DNA of 64,000 nt from Nymphaea colorata (taxonomy: Eukaryota > Streptophyta > Magnoliopsida > Nymphaeales > Nymphaeaceae), in the NCBI RefSeq assembly GCF_008831285.2, contig NC_045142.1:4907501-4971500 (forward strand). The letters run 5' to 3'. The notes beneath the pieces were generated by a model. It ran no database searches and had not been told where the DNA came from. It worked only from the letters and a program-made list of their open reading frames with translations. Position numbers and translations under genes: made by a program. This document shows positions 49,105 to 61,129 of this stretch, in pieces. Positions within the stretch are counted from its first letter, which is position 1; each line of letters opens with the position of its first letter.

Positions 49105-49860
49105 CTATCCTAATTTAGAGCATAAGCCTGATAGTTCAGGCTTTGGCCTTGTATTCCTGCCCGTGGTGCATGCCATTGCAGCATGCGCGTTAATCCAGCC
49201 TCTCACTGAAAAACAGCATATGCAAAACCCTCTGGAAATGGAGGAGTAAGAAGCAGGTTTGATCGAAAAGAGAAAACAAAGGCAACAAAAATGAGACAAG
49301 ACTGGCACAGATAGACATTGTAAGCCTCCGGAACCTCCTTGTTTCCTCTCTGTGAATTTAAACCCTCGGTAGAAAACCAGAGAATGGGAGGTTCGCCATC
49401 CGCCTCTGGTCGTTCCAATCGCTTGCTGCTTTTGGGAACTGAGGCAACAGATCTTTGTCTGCTGGTTTGTGGATGCACAATAGTCACCGGTTACCGAGAA
49501 CGACCATAGCAGCGCTAGTAGAGAAAGAGGAAAAATGTCAAAAGAAAGGAGAGATTAAGCGACGAAGAGAGAGGAACAAAACTAAAAATTGGAGGAGCCC
49601 TCTCGATCTTTTTTTCTCTCTTCTGTCGCAACCAGAGATTCCCCACTGCCTCTTTTCCGACGACGACCAGAGACGCAAATCTGTTGCTTTCTCGCGGTGG
49701 GAGCAAAGGAGGTCGCCTTCCTCGTAGTTGCAGGCTTGCAGCGGTGGTGGTTCGCACAACGACGGCGGAAAGGGCGCAGGGGAAGAAACCCAAGAAGAAA
49801 GGTTTTCGCGAGAGGAGCCATCGTGAGGAGAGAGAAAAAGGGCGAAAAAAATAAAAAGCT
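49105..49860 (-). other. Antisense gene-like segment inside the retrotransposon
   Basis: GC-richer than its surroundings. On the minus strand, an ATG at 49821 after a TC-rich leader opens a basic, Arg/Ser/Thr-rich stretch (MAPLAKTFLLGFLPLRPFRR), as in organelle transit peptides. A second open stretch (49203-49487) reads RSVASVPKSSKRLERPEADG. I do not recognise the protein. A captured fragment of a host gene is the likeliest reading, with low certainty. Confidence 0.35.
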
Positions 49861-51514
49861 TGGTTACGGAATGAATATATAGTAAAAGTTTGGAAATTAC
49901 AAAATTAGTCCACCTATTTCATCAACTTTTCAAAGAGCCTGTCGATTTTATTGATAATAAAGCCGCGAGATTTCTCTGAAAACTTTTTCAAAAAGAGGTT
50001 TGCAAAAGCTAATTTTAGTGAATACCTGGTAATTTATACGAAATTGCTCTGGGATACCCTCAGAATTATTATAAATTACTCAAAGAGGTTTTCAGAAAAT
50101 TACTTTCCAATTTCGGCAGAAAATTTTATGTACAATTGCATATAGGTCACCTCAAGCTGATTGAAAATTACAGAAAAATGGTTCTGAAAATAACTTTAAA
50201 AATGAGAAGGAAAGCTCGTGGTCTAAAATTTATATTGAGTTTTCCATATTTTAAGTGAAAACTTATAATGTCGTTGGAGATCTTCTGTTGTATTATTCTC
50301 CTTGTTGCTTTCCATGTATTATTGTTTAAATACTTGCCATAGAATTAATTTAAAAATTACTTCATGAGTGGGAGCCCCAAAACTGGCAAAAACTGAAAAA
50401 TGACTAACAACATGTATGTATGCTTATGCAATTTTGTTATTTTGTGTGTGCATGACCCAATGGCGAAATAAATCTTGTGTCGTATCAATTGTGCCCCCAC
50501 TTATCAAATATTACATAGTCATCAGTTTGATTAGCAACACCTAATCTTTATTATGACCATTTAACATAATGATCATTAACTTATAGTCTATCATACAAGC
50601 ACTTTTCATCTTGTATAGTTTTCATCAATGTACTCTCTCTCATAGAAAGAGTTTCATTTAACTCATCAAAGTCAATACATAGCTCTGCCAACAAATGCAT
50701 GCATCAATAATTCAAATATCTCCATTCAAGTATTCCGCAAGATGATCATTGAGTTCACTAATAAGCTTCAGTCGGTCCATTGCCAAACTGATTCTTAGCC
50801 GGTTCATTACATGACCGCTTATTAGCATATTCAATCGATCAAACTTGATCATCAAATGAATAGTCAGTTCTTGTGTATGTAATAACGATGGATTTGAATT
50901 TGGATCCTCTTTATTTGTTTAAATACATATCAATTATAGTGTTGATATTATTGTGTGTGGGTCCACATTGGTAAGATCTGAATCTAAATAATCATTTGGA
51001 TTTTTACTTTGGATCTGATTGTTGCTCGAGATCCATATGTGTATTCAGTTTCAATCATGACACTTTCATATCAAAATTTGTTTGGATATTGGTTAAAAAT
51101 CCATTTCAAATTTATGTTGGTTCGAGTATATGTTATTATACTTACTTTACGAATATTCTTCGTCATTTTGGGTCCAAGCAGATATTGGAAATGACCAAAA
51201 CTTTATTTTATATATCCATTTAGTTGTTGAATTTGGATCTCATACTAAACGTTGCACTCTTTTGGAGCATGATCTGATTTGACTTGTTCAAGATCTATAT
51301 CTTGTTTATATTAGATCTAAACATATTACGAAGAGCATTGATTTTTAGATCTAATGGTTTTACAAGTTGTACATTTTCAATGTGACTAGTACTATAGTGT
51401 TATAAAATGAATTTTTTTTGCTCCTTATGAAAGAATATTCTCAAGATAAAGATTATATTACTTTGTGTTTATCCTAGTTAAAAGAAATAATTATATTACT
51501 ATATGCTGGTATGC

Positions 51515-52920
51515 TAAGAGGTGTAAATCAACACTCTTAGGCATGGTGAGATCCATATAGCATTGTGTTGGTTTCGTGATGAATTTAGATCCATATTAAT
51601 TTGGTTGGATCATTGGCTGCAAATACTTGTACTGACATTAAATACAATATATCATCATGTTTGCCTTTTGAAAGGTAACACTCTTAAGCATGATGAAAGT
51701 CATATTAATGAAATATTTATTTGAAAATTTATTCTACTACATGAAATTTTGTTTGCCCTTATCAAAGATGGCTATCATATATAAATTCAAATCATTCTAG
51801 AGTGCTATTGAACAAGGTTTTATTTACTCCTTTGTTGAGGTGAACTATTTTTAAATGTATGTTCAAGAGGTGTAAAGTAACACTCTTGAACGGAAACTCA
51901 TATGAGTTTGAATGTCTTTATTTGGAGACTTGCTTTAATTGATCTTAGGGTAATGGATTAGCATGGATAAAGACATGCATCATCTCAAGGTAAAGAAATT
52001 TTTCTTGTTTCACCTCGTTCAAGAATTGAACAATTTTAGGATCTAAACATGGTTGTTGAAATCATGTTGTACAATATTTCATTTAGATCATTTGTGTTTT
52101 TTTTTTTAATTCAGATTAGTTGTATTGTGGATATTGCGGGTTTGATCCAAATTTCTGTATTTGAACGGATCCACTTTACACAAAGTTTAGCTTCAAATCT
52201 AAACTGACTTGTTTGGGTATGTGGAAAAAATTCATATCCTGTTTGCTTTGGTTTCAATATATGTTACTATGTTTGCCTTTGAATATGATCATATTGTAGT
52301 ATGGATTGCTATTCTAGATTCAAAGGTTATCCTAGAAAATTATTGAATGAAGCTTCATTTGCTTCCCTTTCTTAGGAAAATGAATTTGTCTTTTAATGCA
52401 TGCTCAAGAGATGTAATGTAACACTCTTGGACCAAAATTCATATTGGCAAGAATGTATTTAATTGAAGCTTTATAGCACTAAAAGTGCTAATACATGATA
52501 ACCTTTTTTTTCTTCTCAAAAGAGAGATGAGTTAGCTTTGATTCAAATATGGTTGTTGAATCGTATTGTATAATATTTCAATGAGGATCATGTATTTTAA
52601 ATTCATATCAGTGGTATTGTTGATATTACTAGTTTGGATCTATGCTAATATAATCTAAATTCATGTGGCTTTTGGAACTGAAACTATTCATTGCTTGAGA
52701 TCCACCTTACATACAACTTTGATTCAGATTTGAATATATATTTGGATATACGGTTAAACATCCATATCTTGTTTATATTAGATTCAAGCATATTATGTTA
52801 TTTGTTTATTTGTGGCCCGAACTATGTTAGCATGCTATTAAGTAAGTTCTTGTTTGAGAATGGATTTGTTTTCAATATTTGTCATGAGGTTTAAGATAAC
52901 ACTCATGAATATAATGAGAT
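51515..52920 (+). repeat. Degenerate long-period repeat (GTAACACTCTT motif)
   Basis: The motif AAGAGGTGTAAAGTAACACTCTT or a close variant recurs at about 51518, 51866, 52407 and 52885, and partly at 51670. Each is preceded by a TTT-rich GAATGGATTTG-like stretch and followed by AGATCCATATT-like sequence. The spacing is roughly 350-540 bp, so the unit is several hundred bases and badly decayed. Confidence 0.6.
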
Positions 52921-53129
52921 CCACACTCACTAGATCCATATTGATATCTTTGGAGATATACAATGCATGTTAAGTGTATATCTAGAAGTTAAATAACATG
53001 TTATTAAATGCATATGTATTGAATACCCAAATGAAAGTAGGGTATATGATGTTTTTATACATGAGATTGAGGTGTTCGATTAATAATAAAAAAATATAAT
53101 AATCCAATGGGAGATCATAACGATCTACT

Positions 53130-53300
53130 GAATGATCTGATTTGTTCAGAGGATCAGTTTGGTAATGAACCGACTGGGGAACAGTTTGGTAATTAACCAA
53201 CTGAGCAAGATTCGTCTGAGGATCAGTCTGGTAATGAACCGACTCGGTAATGAGTTCATTGATCACCTTGTGTATTGATTTATGGATCAGTTAGGGAAAT
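53130..53300 (+). repeat. Minisatellite (GATCAGTTTGGTAATGAACC)
   Basis: GATCAGTTTGGTAATGAACCG and variants occur about four times in 53150-53260, with more distant variants at 53457-53500 and 50770-50810 in the inverted-repeat arms. The minus-strand frame with repeated VHYQTDP is produced by this repeat. Confidence 0.65.
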
Positions 53301-54530
53301 AACTAATTGAGTCCAAATTCTTCTATTCTTCAGACATTGATAATAGCAACGAAAGTCAAGAGTTTCATCGTTATACTTGAATCATTGTTGCATACACAAG
53401 AGCTGACTATTCATTTGGTGATCAAGTTTGATCAATTGAATATGCTAATAAGCGGTCAGGTAATGAACTGACTAAGAATCAGTTTGACAATGAACTCACT
53501 GAAACTTATCAGTGATCTCAATTATTATCTTGTGGAATACTTGAATGGAGATATTTGAATTATTGATGCATGCATTTGTTAACGGAGCTATGTATTGACT
53601 TTGATAAGTTAAATGAAACTCTTTCTATGAGAGAGAGTACACTGATGAAAACTATACAAGATGAAAAGTGCTTGTATGATAGACTATGAGTTAATGATCA
53701 TTCTGTTAAATGGTCATAATAAAGAATACGTGTTCCTAATCAAACTGATGACTATGTAAATACTTGATAAGTGGGGGCACACTTGAATATGCCCTTTGCT
53801 ATGTTGGAAAGCTAATATGTGTTTTGTCATATGATTATGTATTGCATGAATGCTTTGGAACTTCTGTTGTAAAAGGAGTTAAGTAATTGTGAAAAACAAT
53901 AAAAGAAAATATATCATGTGCTTTCAATGCATATTAGTTTGTGTGTTGGACTTGATACAAGCTTCTAATTTGACTTGTAAGTATACATTAAGAAAGTCCA
54001 CGCTGGCCTTATTATATGGCAGTTAAATATTTTCATATATATGAATGAAACAAAAGATATATTTATTGAAAGCACATATTTTTTAACAAAAGGAATTCCT
54101 ATTGCTTTATTTGCCATGCATGTAGCCCGTATGGGGCTAAGAAAATCTGGGATTGCCTCTTTGTGAAGTGGTTGAAAAGTATTCAGGTTGATTTCATTGT
54201 TGAACAAGAAGTGAATATGCATATACGTTTCAAAAACTGGATTGCTAGCATTATTATCAAGAGGATTCTTGATGGTTTTTATGTAAAGCTTGTGGTCCAC
54301 ATAGGACTAAGTTTTTAACATGTTACGATGGAAATACCTCGTAACTAATGTGAAATATATTTAATACTTGAAAGGCAATGATGGAAAACCATTGAAAGGA
54401 AAACCTCGCTACAAGCCTTGAAGAAGATTGAAGTTACGATGGACAAACCAATTATGAAAAACCTCATAACAAAAGATTATGGAAACCTACAAATAGTGGA
54501 AGCAATTTGGCAGTTTTATTTATATGTGGT

Positions 54531-54541
54531 CAAGTGGGAGA
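54531..54541 (+). other. Polypurine tract of the LTR retrotransposon
   Basis: CAAGTGGGAGA immediately before TGTTGG, the start of the 3' LTR. This is the expected plus-strand priming site. Confidence 0.75.
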
Positions 54542-54892
54542 TGTTGGATAGTGGCCAAGAGCCCTACCCATTTGTCTCGTAACTGCAAGGGGCCCACTTG
54601 CAGTTATGAGCTTAATTCTCTCTGGCAATCTCTCATCATTGTGACCGCCTGCTGGGATACGAGAAAACCTATGAGGCGGCACTATTTATGCCCATGTTAT
54701 CACCCCAAATTTTTCAACACATGGGGCTATTAAAATTTTGGGTCTATTATTTTTAAAATGAATTTTAAATCCAAGTTTAGATAAAAAATCCAAGTTTAGA
54801 TCCAAATCTAGCATTTCAAACTCAAAATCCAATTATCAAATCCAAATTAGATCCAAAATCTGACTTCCAGATCCAAATTAGAACAAGACTCA

Positions 54893-55165
54893 TTTGCCCC
54901 TCTTTTTCACAAAAAACCTCCTTTTGGAGGGCGGTTTTGGTTTTTTGGTTGGCAAAATCTATTTGTCTTTCCTTTTGACAAAAAACCTCATTTTATAAGG
55001 CGATTTTGGTCTTTTTGGTGGGCAAGACCCATTTTTCCCTCCTTTTGACAAAAAAACCTCCTTTTAGAGGGCGATTTTGGTCTTTTTGGTACGCAAGACC
55101 CATTTGTCCCTCCTTTTGACAAAAAAAACCTCCTTTTAAAAGGCGATTTTAGTCTTTTTGAGTAG
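54893..55165 (+). repeat. Minisatellite, about 70-75 bp unit, nearly 4 copies
   Basis: Unit with CCTTTTGACAAAAAACCTCC, GGCGATTTTGGTCTTTTTGG and GCAAGACCCATTTGTCCC, starting near 54893, 54962, 55031 and 55106. It lies inside the nested solo LTR, upstream of its putative promoter. Confidence 0.85.
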
Positions 55166-55454
55166 ACAAAGGCCCAACCCATTTTAGAAAAAATATTTTA
55201 TAAGCCTAATGGCCAACCATACCCATTTTCAAACAATTTCTTTTTCAAAATAATTCAAACTTAAGTGAAATTCGTATGAAAATGGGGTGAAATTCAAAAA
55301 AAATCAAATTTTAGGTTTTGACTCCAAAATCCTTTATAAATATCCTCCACTTCCCCACTCTTGGGTAAGATTGGCTCTTGGGAGAAACTCTAGTGTATTC
55401 TCACTTGAAGATTTAAGTTTCTCTTGAGCTCTTTCTCTCTCCCTCTTCCTCTCC

Positions 55455-55880
55455 ACTCAATGTCTTTTTAGAGACAAGAGGCTATGCTCAAGTGCATTGG
55501 GAGCATGAAAAGATGCGAGGATCTTTCATTTCGTGATTGAATCATGCTTTCTTTTATTAAATATAACATTGTTTTTCTTTCTACATTTTCTCCTCATCTT
55601 CATCTCCCCATGGCTAAAGGCGGTAGCACTCAATCTCTTTTTAAAGACAAGAGGCTATGCTCAAGTGCACCGGGAGCATGGAAAGATGAGATGATCTTTC
55701 ATTTTAATCATGTTCTTCCTTTTCATGAATAAATTCTTGTTGTTCTTTTGCTTCCTCTTATTTTTCTCTATTTCTTATTTTTCCATGGCCAAAGGAGATA
55801 GCTCTCAATCTATATTTTAGAGTCAAGAGGCTATACTCAAGTACACCGGGAACATGAAAAAGTGATGTGACATATCATTT
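55455..55880 (+). repeat. Tandem repeat, about 172 bp unit, 3 copies
   Basis: Units contain GACAAGAGGCTATGCTCAAG, GGGAGCATGAAAAGATG and ATCTTTCATTT at about 55455, 55627 and 55803, with increasing divergence in the third. They lie just after the putative transcription start of the solo LTR. Confidence 0.82.
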
Positions 55881-57864
55881 CATAGTTACGTCATATCCTC
55901 CCTCCTAATTGAACCTTGTACTTTCCGTCATCCTCTTTCTCTTTTTCTTTCCTTGAATGTTGTCTATATATTATTCATGCATAGTTGCTTGGTTTTCTAC
56001 TTATATGTGAATGTATAGTGGGAATGAGAGTATGGTTTGAGGACTCTTTATTTTCATATTAATTTTTGAGGTTGGAACTTGTCCAACCCGGGATAAACCC
56101 TCACTAAAATGTATATGTTAATATGCATTTGCATGTCATTTTACGTTAGTTTTCCTTCTTAATCATCTCATTAGGAACCCTAACGAGTACCTTGTTATGT
56201 TGCTTGTTTTCTTGTATACCCAACGATGGAATAAATATATTCCTTACAACAAACTAAATAATAACATTGTATGTTTATATAAATCATATTTTTCAAAACA
56301 TTTTCAAAAGGAACCTTCTAACATAGCCTTAGGGACTAAGCTTAGACTCTTGCATGAGTCCAAGCTCCCCTCCGGCCCACATTAAACTTGAAGTTGGTAA
56401 TTTTAAGTTGTTCTTTGATTTCTAATCTTGTGAAGTATGGATGTAGACACATGTTATATACATCTATGCCAACATGACGACCCCCCATCTTTCTCTCTCT
56501 TTGCTTTCACTTTCCATTTTATAAATTTTCATATGTGCATGAATACGTATGTACATGTGCTCCATTTCTTCTCTTTCAAATATTTATTCTTCTTTTGAAG
56601 ACAAATATCTTCTCTTATAAAATTTCTCATACCCATATATACGTATGATATTTTTCTTTTCCTCTAAAATCTTTCTTTCTCTTCAAATCAATACATCTTT
56701 TTCTCTTAAACTTTCATATATGTGTATATGTGATGGTAAGTACACATGTATGCATGTCTTTCTCTATCTCTCTCTCTTTCTTTTCATAAGAGTGTTTTAT
56801 CTCTTGTATTCTTTTTAACATTCTCCTCTCACGAACTTTCTATTTACCAACTTCATTAAGACCACAAACCAAGTAATGACCAATATTGGAATAATGCTTG
56901 ATGGTCTACAATCCATATCCCTTTTCAAAAACTTTTCCTTCTTATATACAATAATTATAACAACGAAATCTTAGATGTATGTTGTGGTAGGAATGACTTT
57001 AGATGAATGTTGTGGTAGGAATGTTTTACATTCTTTCAATCATATAGGATAAATTCATTCATGCATTCTCACCCACTTCATTTCACTTATGATCACAAGC
57101 ATATCTCCAAAAAAAATTAAGCAAGAAGGAATGGAGCTCTAGCTAGGTGGTAACTGAATTAGAGCAAAAACTTACTTAAGTCTTAAGAGAACACTAAAGT
57201 GATTTCAAAATGATTTCACAAGCTTTTCAAATGATATTTACTAGTTCGACTTTTTCCTCAAAACATTTCACATTTTCAAGCAACTTTTTAAGAACATTTT
57301 CAAAAGTATGAAACTTCAAACTTTCATTATTTTCTACACGCATATAGAATAAAAAAGATGTTTAAGTTAAAATGAAATGCATCAATGATAAACATAGCCC
57401 TTGGGTTGATTACCTCCGGTAAAGGCACCGGGAACGGTTGATCCTCGTACCGACGGACGAGTCCCTTTCTTTCCTCTTTCAAAATAAAAACCTCATTTTT
57501 CTGGAGCATTCCAAAACCAATGAAAATTTTGGGATAAAAACAGCCCAGCAATACTCAGACTTAGGGTTTAATCACTTGATCTCCCTAGTCGGTGCCTCAT
57601 AGAAGCAAACTCGAGAAACAAATCTCTTTTCTTCTTCCTCTTCTCAATCTGTTTCAGATGTTGCTTCTTGAGCGAGATGCTAAGGGTAAATCTGTTGTGC
57701 AAAAACGAAGGACTGAACATAGGTGATGATCCGCTACATTTTATCCTACAGTATTGATGTTGTTTCCTGATGTGCAGCCTCCAGCTTGCATTCCGGAATT
57801 TAGTTTAATCAATACCAACCTTGGATGGTGCTATTACACCAACGTCTACTTTTTCTACCTTATT

Positions 57865-59970
57865 TGAAGGTGGAAAATTAGAAGGAACTTTAGTGTGAGA
57901 GACCAGTATGTTCTTTAATTTCCAGTGAATAGGGTTTGACCATACTAGTATGGTTTTTAATTCAGAGGGACACAGCATGTGCTCCATGAAATGACATTCC
58001 ACATAGAGCAACTGCAGGAGCGGATCAAGGCACGCTTTGCCAAACTCTTGCTGTAATTAATTTTATGTTATAAACATCGCTTAGTATTATTGTGTTTTGG
58101 CTTATGTATACAGTATAGGCCCCTTGCTCATGGAGGCACATGGTTGATGCTGGTCCATTTTTTTTATTAAATAATTAATTTAGAATATTCTAAATAAAAG
58201 TTTGAATTCATAAAAATTATAGCAATAAGAACCGACACATATTGGCCGATACACCATATTGACACATGGCGCCAATACTGTTTTTTATAGTATTGCACTA
58301 ATCGGATACTCAGTTGACTAGTGTGTTTTGCTTAATTATGTTTTCGACCATAGATGGTTAATGGGTGGTTGAATGGTACATGATCAATTTGTTCTTTGCG
58401 GCCTTAATTTTCTTAGTATTTCTTGTTAATGGCAGATTGCCGTCTCAACTTACTTTGCAAATCCAATATTAAAGACCACATTTGAAGAAAAGTCATAAAA
58501 TGACAAGTCACCCTCTAGTTTTGCAGTCTCATGGGAATTCAGGCAAACGACCACACCGAATTGTAAGGCGGCACCGAGGCTGGGTTCGTAGTTAGCTCCA
58601 CCATTCTAACGCTAGACCAGTGTTGATAGTAGCCGACTAAACTCAATCCGTGCCCCAGCAGGTAGCTAAAGGCTGGGCCAGTACGCCAAACTTGATAATA
58701 CATCCAATCAGTGGTTGAGTAAAAGATTCTTAGCCGAGGGGCACTAATTAAACCATTTTAGATTATTATGCACAGTCGTATATATGAAAATGCAAATTGT
58801 TGCAGGAGCAATATGTAAATTCTACAAATTTTTTTTATGGACACACCAGTCAACATATTACTTCGCTACTGCGCGCTTCCATGACCAAAATTTGACCATG
58901 TTATCTTATGGGTTAGTTTTTCATTTTCTCAATCACGGACAGTTTAATATCTTGTTCCTGGTTGAAATTTAATAAGAGATGACATATTTGACCTTTGGTC
59001 CTGCTTAATTGGGAAAATTGTGTTAGAATCCATGTGCTGGGAAAAAGGCTTGTAAGGTGTTTCATGGGAACGGAAAAAATCTAAGAAAAAAAGGTCGATG
59101 AAGTAGACAGGAAGTCTATTTTCATAAATAAATCGCGACACGAATGCCCATTGGTATCGTAGCTGTCTGTCTATGTGGATGGTTGGAAGCAGGGATTTTA
59201 GCTCCACACCTATCACGGCTAAGGGTATGCACCGGGATGGATGGCCTGAGTTGGTTCGATCCGGCCAATACCTTAACTAAATTATTATTTTATTTAAAAA
59301 TAAATTTTTATTATATATATTTTATTCTAACATAAGGCCAAGGCATATCACCGTTAAAGAAGTGCAGGCTTCCCTAACATCTCTTTGCCGCGTCACTAAT
59401 GATGGTGTCATTCTTTGGGTGGACTGACCATGCAAGTAAGGCCGATACTTTTTCTTCTCTTTATTAAGGGGAAGTTGGGAATATCTTACTGTCCCATCTA
59501 TTTGCCCAAAAAATTGAGGCAAGATTGGCACTTTTAAAAGCATTGCATTACAATGATCTGTCTCGATTTTTAGGCAAATAGATGGGAACATAAGAGTATG
59601 CCACACAGTTTAATATATGTACTCAAACTTTTTAGACAGATACATTGGCGGTAATTTACTGTTACTCTTCCCAATGACTCATAATGGACGCCCATGTACC
59701 ATTTTTTTTTTTCAAGTTTCACACTAGTAAATGCTTGATTCCTTGTAGTGTGATATTGTAATCTTTAGGGATGTTAATAAATTTGATTTGGGTCACATAT
59801 CAAATAGAACTGCTTCAAAAAAATCAGACACGAAAAAAAAAGTTGAACATCCAATTAAAAAGCCGGATTGAATTGTGATTTAAAACTGATGACCGATCAG
59901 ATTTTATGTGTGTGGATTTAAGAAATGAAAAGAAAAATATCATATCGAATTTAGACTTGGATTGGATCAG
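57865..59970 (-). repeat. Dispersed inverted repeat, right arm
   Basis: Reverse-orientation partner of 22020-24490. It shares the AT-rich segment (59285-59335 against 22660-22745), the ACCTTTGGTC region (58990 against 23230) and the terminal CTCTAA segments. Short frames inside it (for example 58944-59216) are not conserved between the arms. Confidence 0.7.
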
Positions 59971-61129
59971 ATTAGTTTTAAATAAATATTATATACTAAA
60001 TATATATACATACATTTTGTGTGTCAGCTTTTAACATATGCTAATGCAATTCCACTTCAGTATAAAGGTGGAAGTGGGGTGAGCGTCATCTGCCGCCCCA
60101 TGTGGCATGTTTGTATGTTGTGGCCGTATCCATAGAGTGAGGTGTGGGTAGGAATGTGCAGTGATCTCAACTCAAACTTGCTAGTATAAGCTCGGCTCGA
60201 GTTTGACTAGTTTATTAAACGAGTCGAGTTTGAGATTGAGTTAGAATTCGAGTTACGCGAGCTCATTTGTTTTTCATTTCTCCTACTGGGCCACTAGAGT
60301 GGGATTAATCCAATAATTCTAATATTCTCCTGCCTGGTCTAAGGGATATATACTTCAACAACTATATATACATACCCATATAGTTATGAATAGAATGGCC
60401 TTAAATCTATTCAATTGGTCCCTTAAGCTGTTGTTTCACCAAATTCTTTCAAATGAGAGAAAAACTTCATGCAAAATGCACAATAGCAATTTCAAGAATC
60501 ATATAAAATACTGAATGGTGATCACGTAAAATTTAATGTATCCAACTAAGATAAATTCACAAATGATCCCCAAAACATTATGGCGCTAATATATTAATAA
60601 TAGGATCTAAAACCATTTCTCTCTGTTTGGTACATAACGAATAATTCTTAATCATTTTCGAATACAAATAATGAAAAGGAAACTGTATTTATGCTACTTT
60701 ATTATCTGAATATGATCTCGCATTAACTTATGCAGTTCACTCTCATCATACCTACAAGTTATAAACCACATGGCCTGTGCTAAAGTCTTGTGCAGTGTAC
60801 TCCTCATGTGAAAACAAGTTATTCAAATGACACTTAAACTTGTAGATTGTCCAAGGATAAAATGTCTTGTATCTTCACTACATTATAATGCTTATGCAAC
60901 CAGATAAGATATAATTCCCACATTCATGAGCATTCTTACAGAATTTATGCTCTAATTGATAATAGAGTTAACATGTCTTTTCATGAGGGAAACTTCAATG
61001 GACAATCTCATCCAATAACATTTAAACTATTAATCAAGAGAACATCATTCAGATGAGACTTTGATGGAAAGGCAAATTTTCAAGACCCTTTTTATTTTCT
61101 CTTTCCAAGGCAAGTAAAAGGGGTTATTA
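59971..61129. other. Intergenic, repeat-like, no gene
   Basis: Positions 60160-60270 hold a GAGTTTGAG/CTCGAGTTTG repeat of the family seen at 25000 and 37200. The rest is AT-rich with CTCCTGCCTGGTCTAAGGGA at 60328, reminiscent of retrotransposon sequence. No open frame of note. Confidence 0.45.

Larger units (their letters stand above)
50491..53780. repeat. 3.3-kb segment bounded by 390-bp inverted repeats
   Basis: The left arm 50491-50879 is repeated in reverse at 53389-53780. The outer tips are GTGCCCCCACTTATCAA and its complement, and TTAGCATATTCAAT / ATTGAATATGCTAA lies near the inner ends. The arms are well conserved despite indels. The middle (50880-53388) has no gene. It lies wholly within the LTR retrotransposon interior. 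It may be a nested transposon with long inverted ends, but no target duplication was found. Confidence 0.72.
54695..57542 (+). mobile_element. Nested solo LTR, 2848 bp, with target duplication GCCCA
   Basis: Begins TGTTATCACCCCAAATTTTT and ends TTTTGGGATAAAAACA, flanked by GCCCA on both sides (54690-54694 and 57543-57547). Removing it restores a continuous 3' LTR that aligns with the 5' LTR. The ends are short imperfect inverted repeats, as in LTRs. Its length suggests a large Gypsy-type family. Orientation is inferred from a candidate TATA region (TTATAAATATCC at 55333). It carries two minisatellites and no coding region; frames inside are composition artefacts. Confidence 0.85.
48775..57750 (+). 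mobile_element. Non-autonomous LTR retrotransposon (about 9 kb with nested insertion)
   Basis: The 5' LTR (48775-49048) is followed at once by TGGTATCAGAGC (49050-49061), the initiator-tRNA-Met primer-binding site. The polypurine tract CAAGTGGGAGA (54531-54541) precedes the 3' LTR (54542-57750, interrupted). No gag, protease, integrase, RT or RNase H is recognisable in the 5.5-kb interior, so it is a LARD-like, non-autonomous element. The CAAGTGGGAGA tract next to TGTTGG is typical of Ty1-copia. The flanks (48770-48774 and 57751-57755) show no matching duplication, and the LTRs have diverged, so the insertion is old. Confidence 0.8.

Noticed and set aside
49515-49882. Several overlapping frames on both strands in GC-rich DNA
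   Set aside because: At most one strand can be genuine; reported once as a possible captured fragment without a product.
52982-53266. Frame with repeated VHYQTDP
   Set aside because: Produced by a non-coding minisatellite inside a retrotransposon interior.
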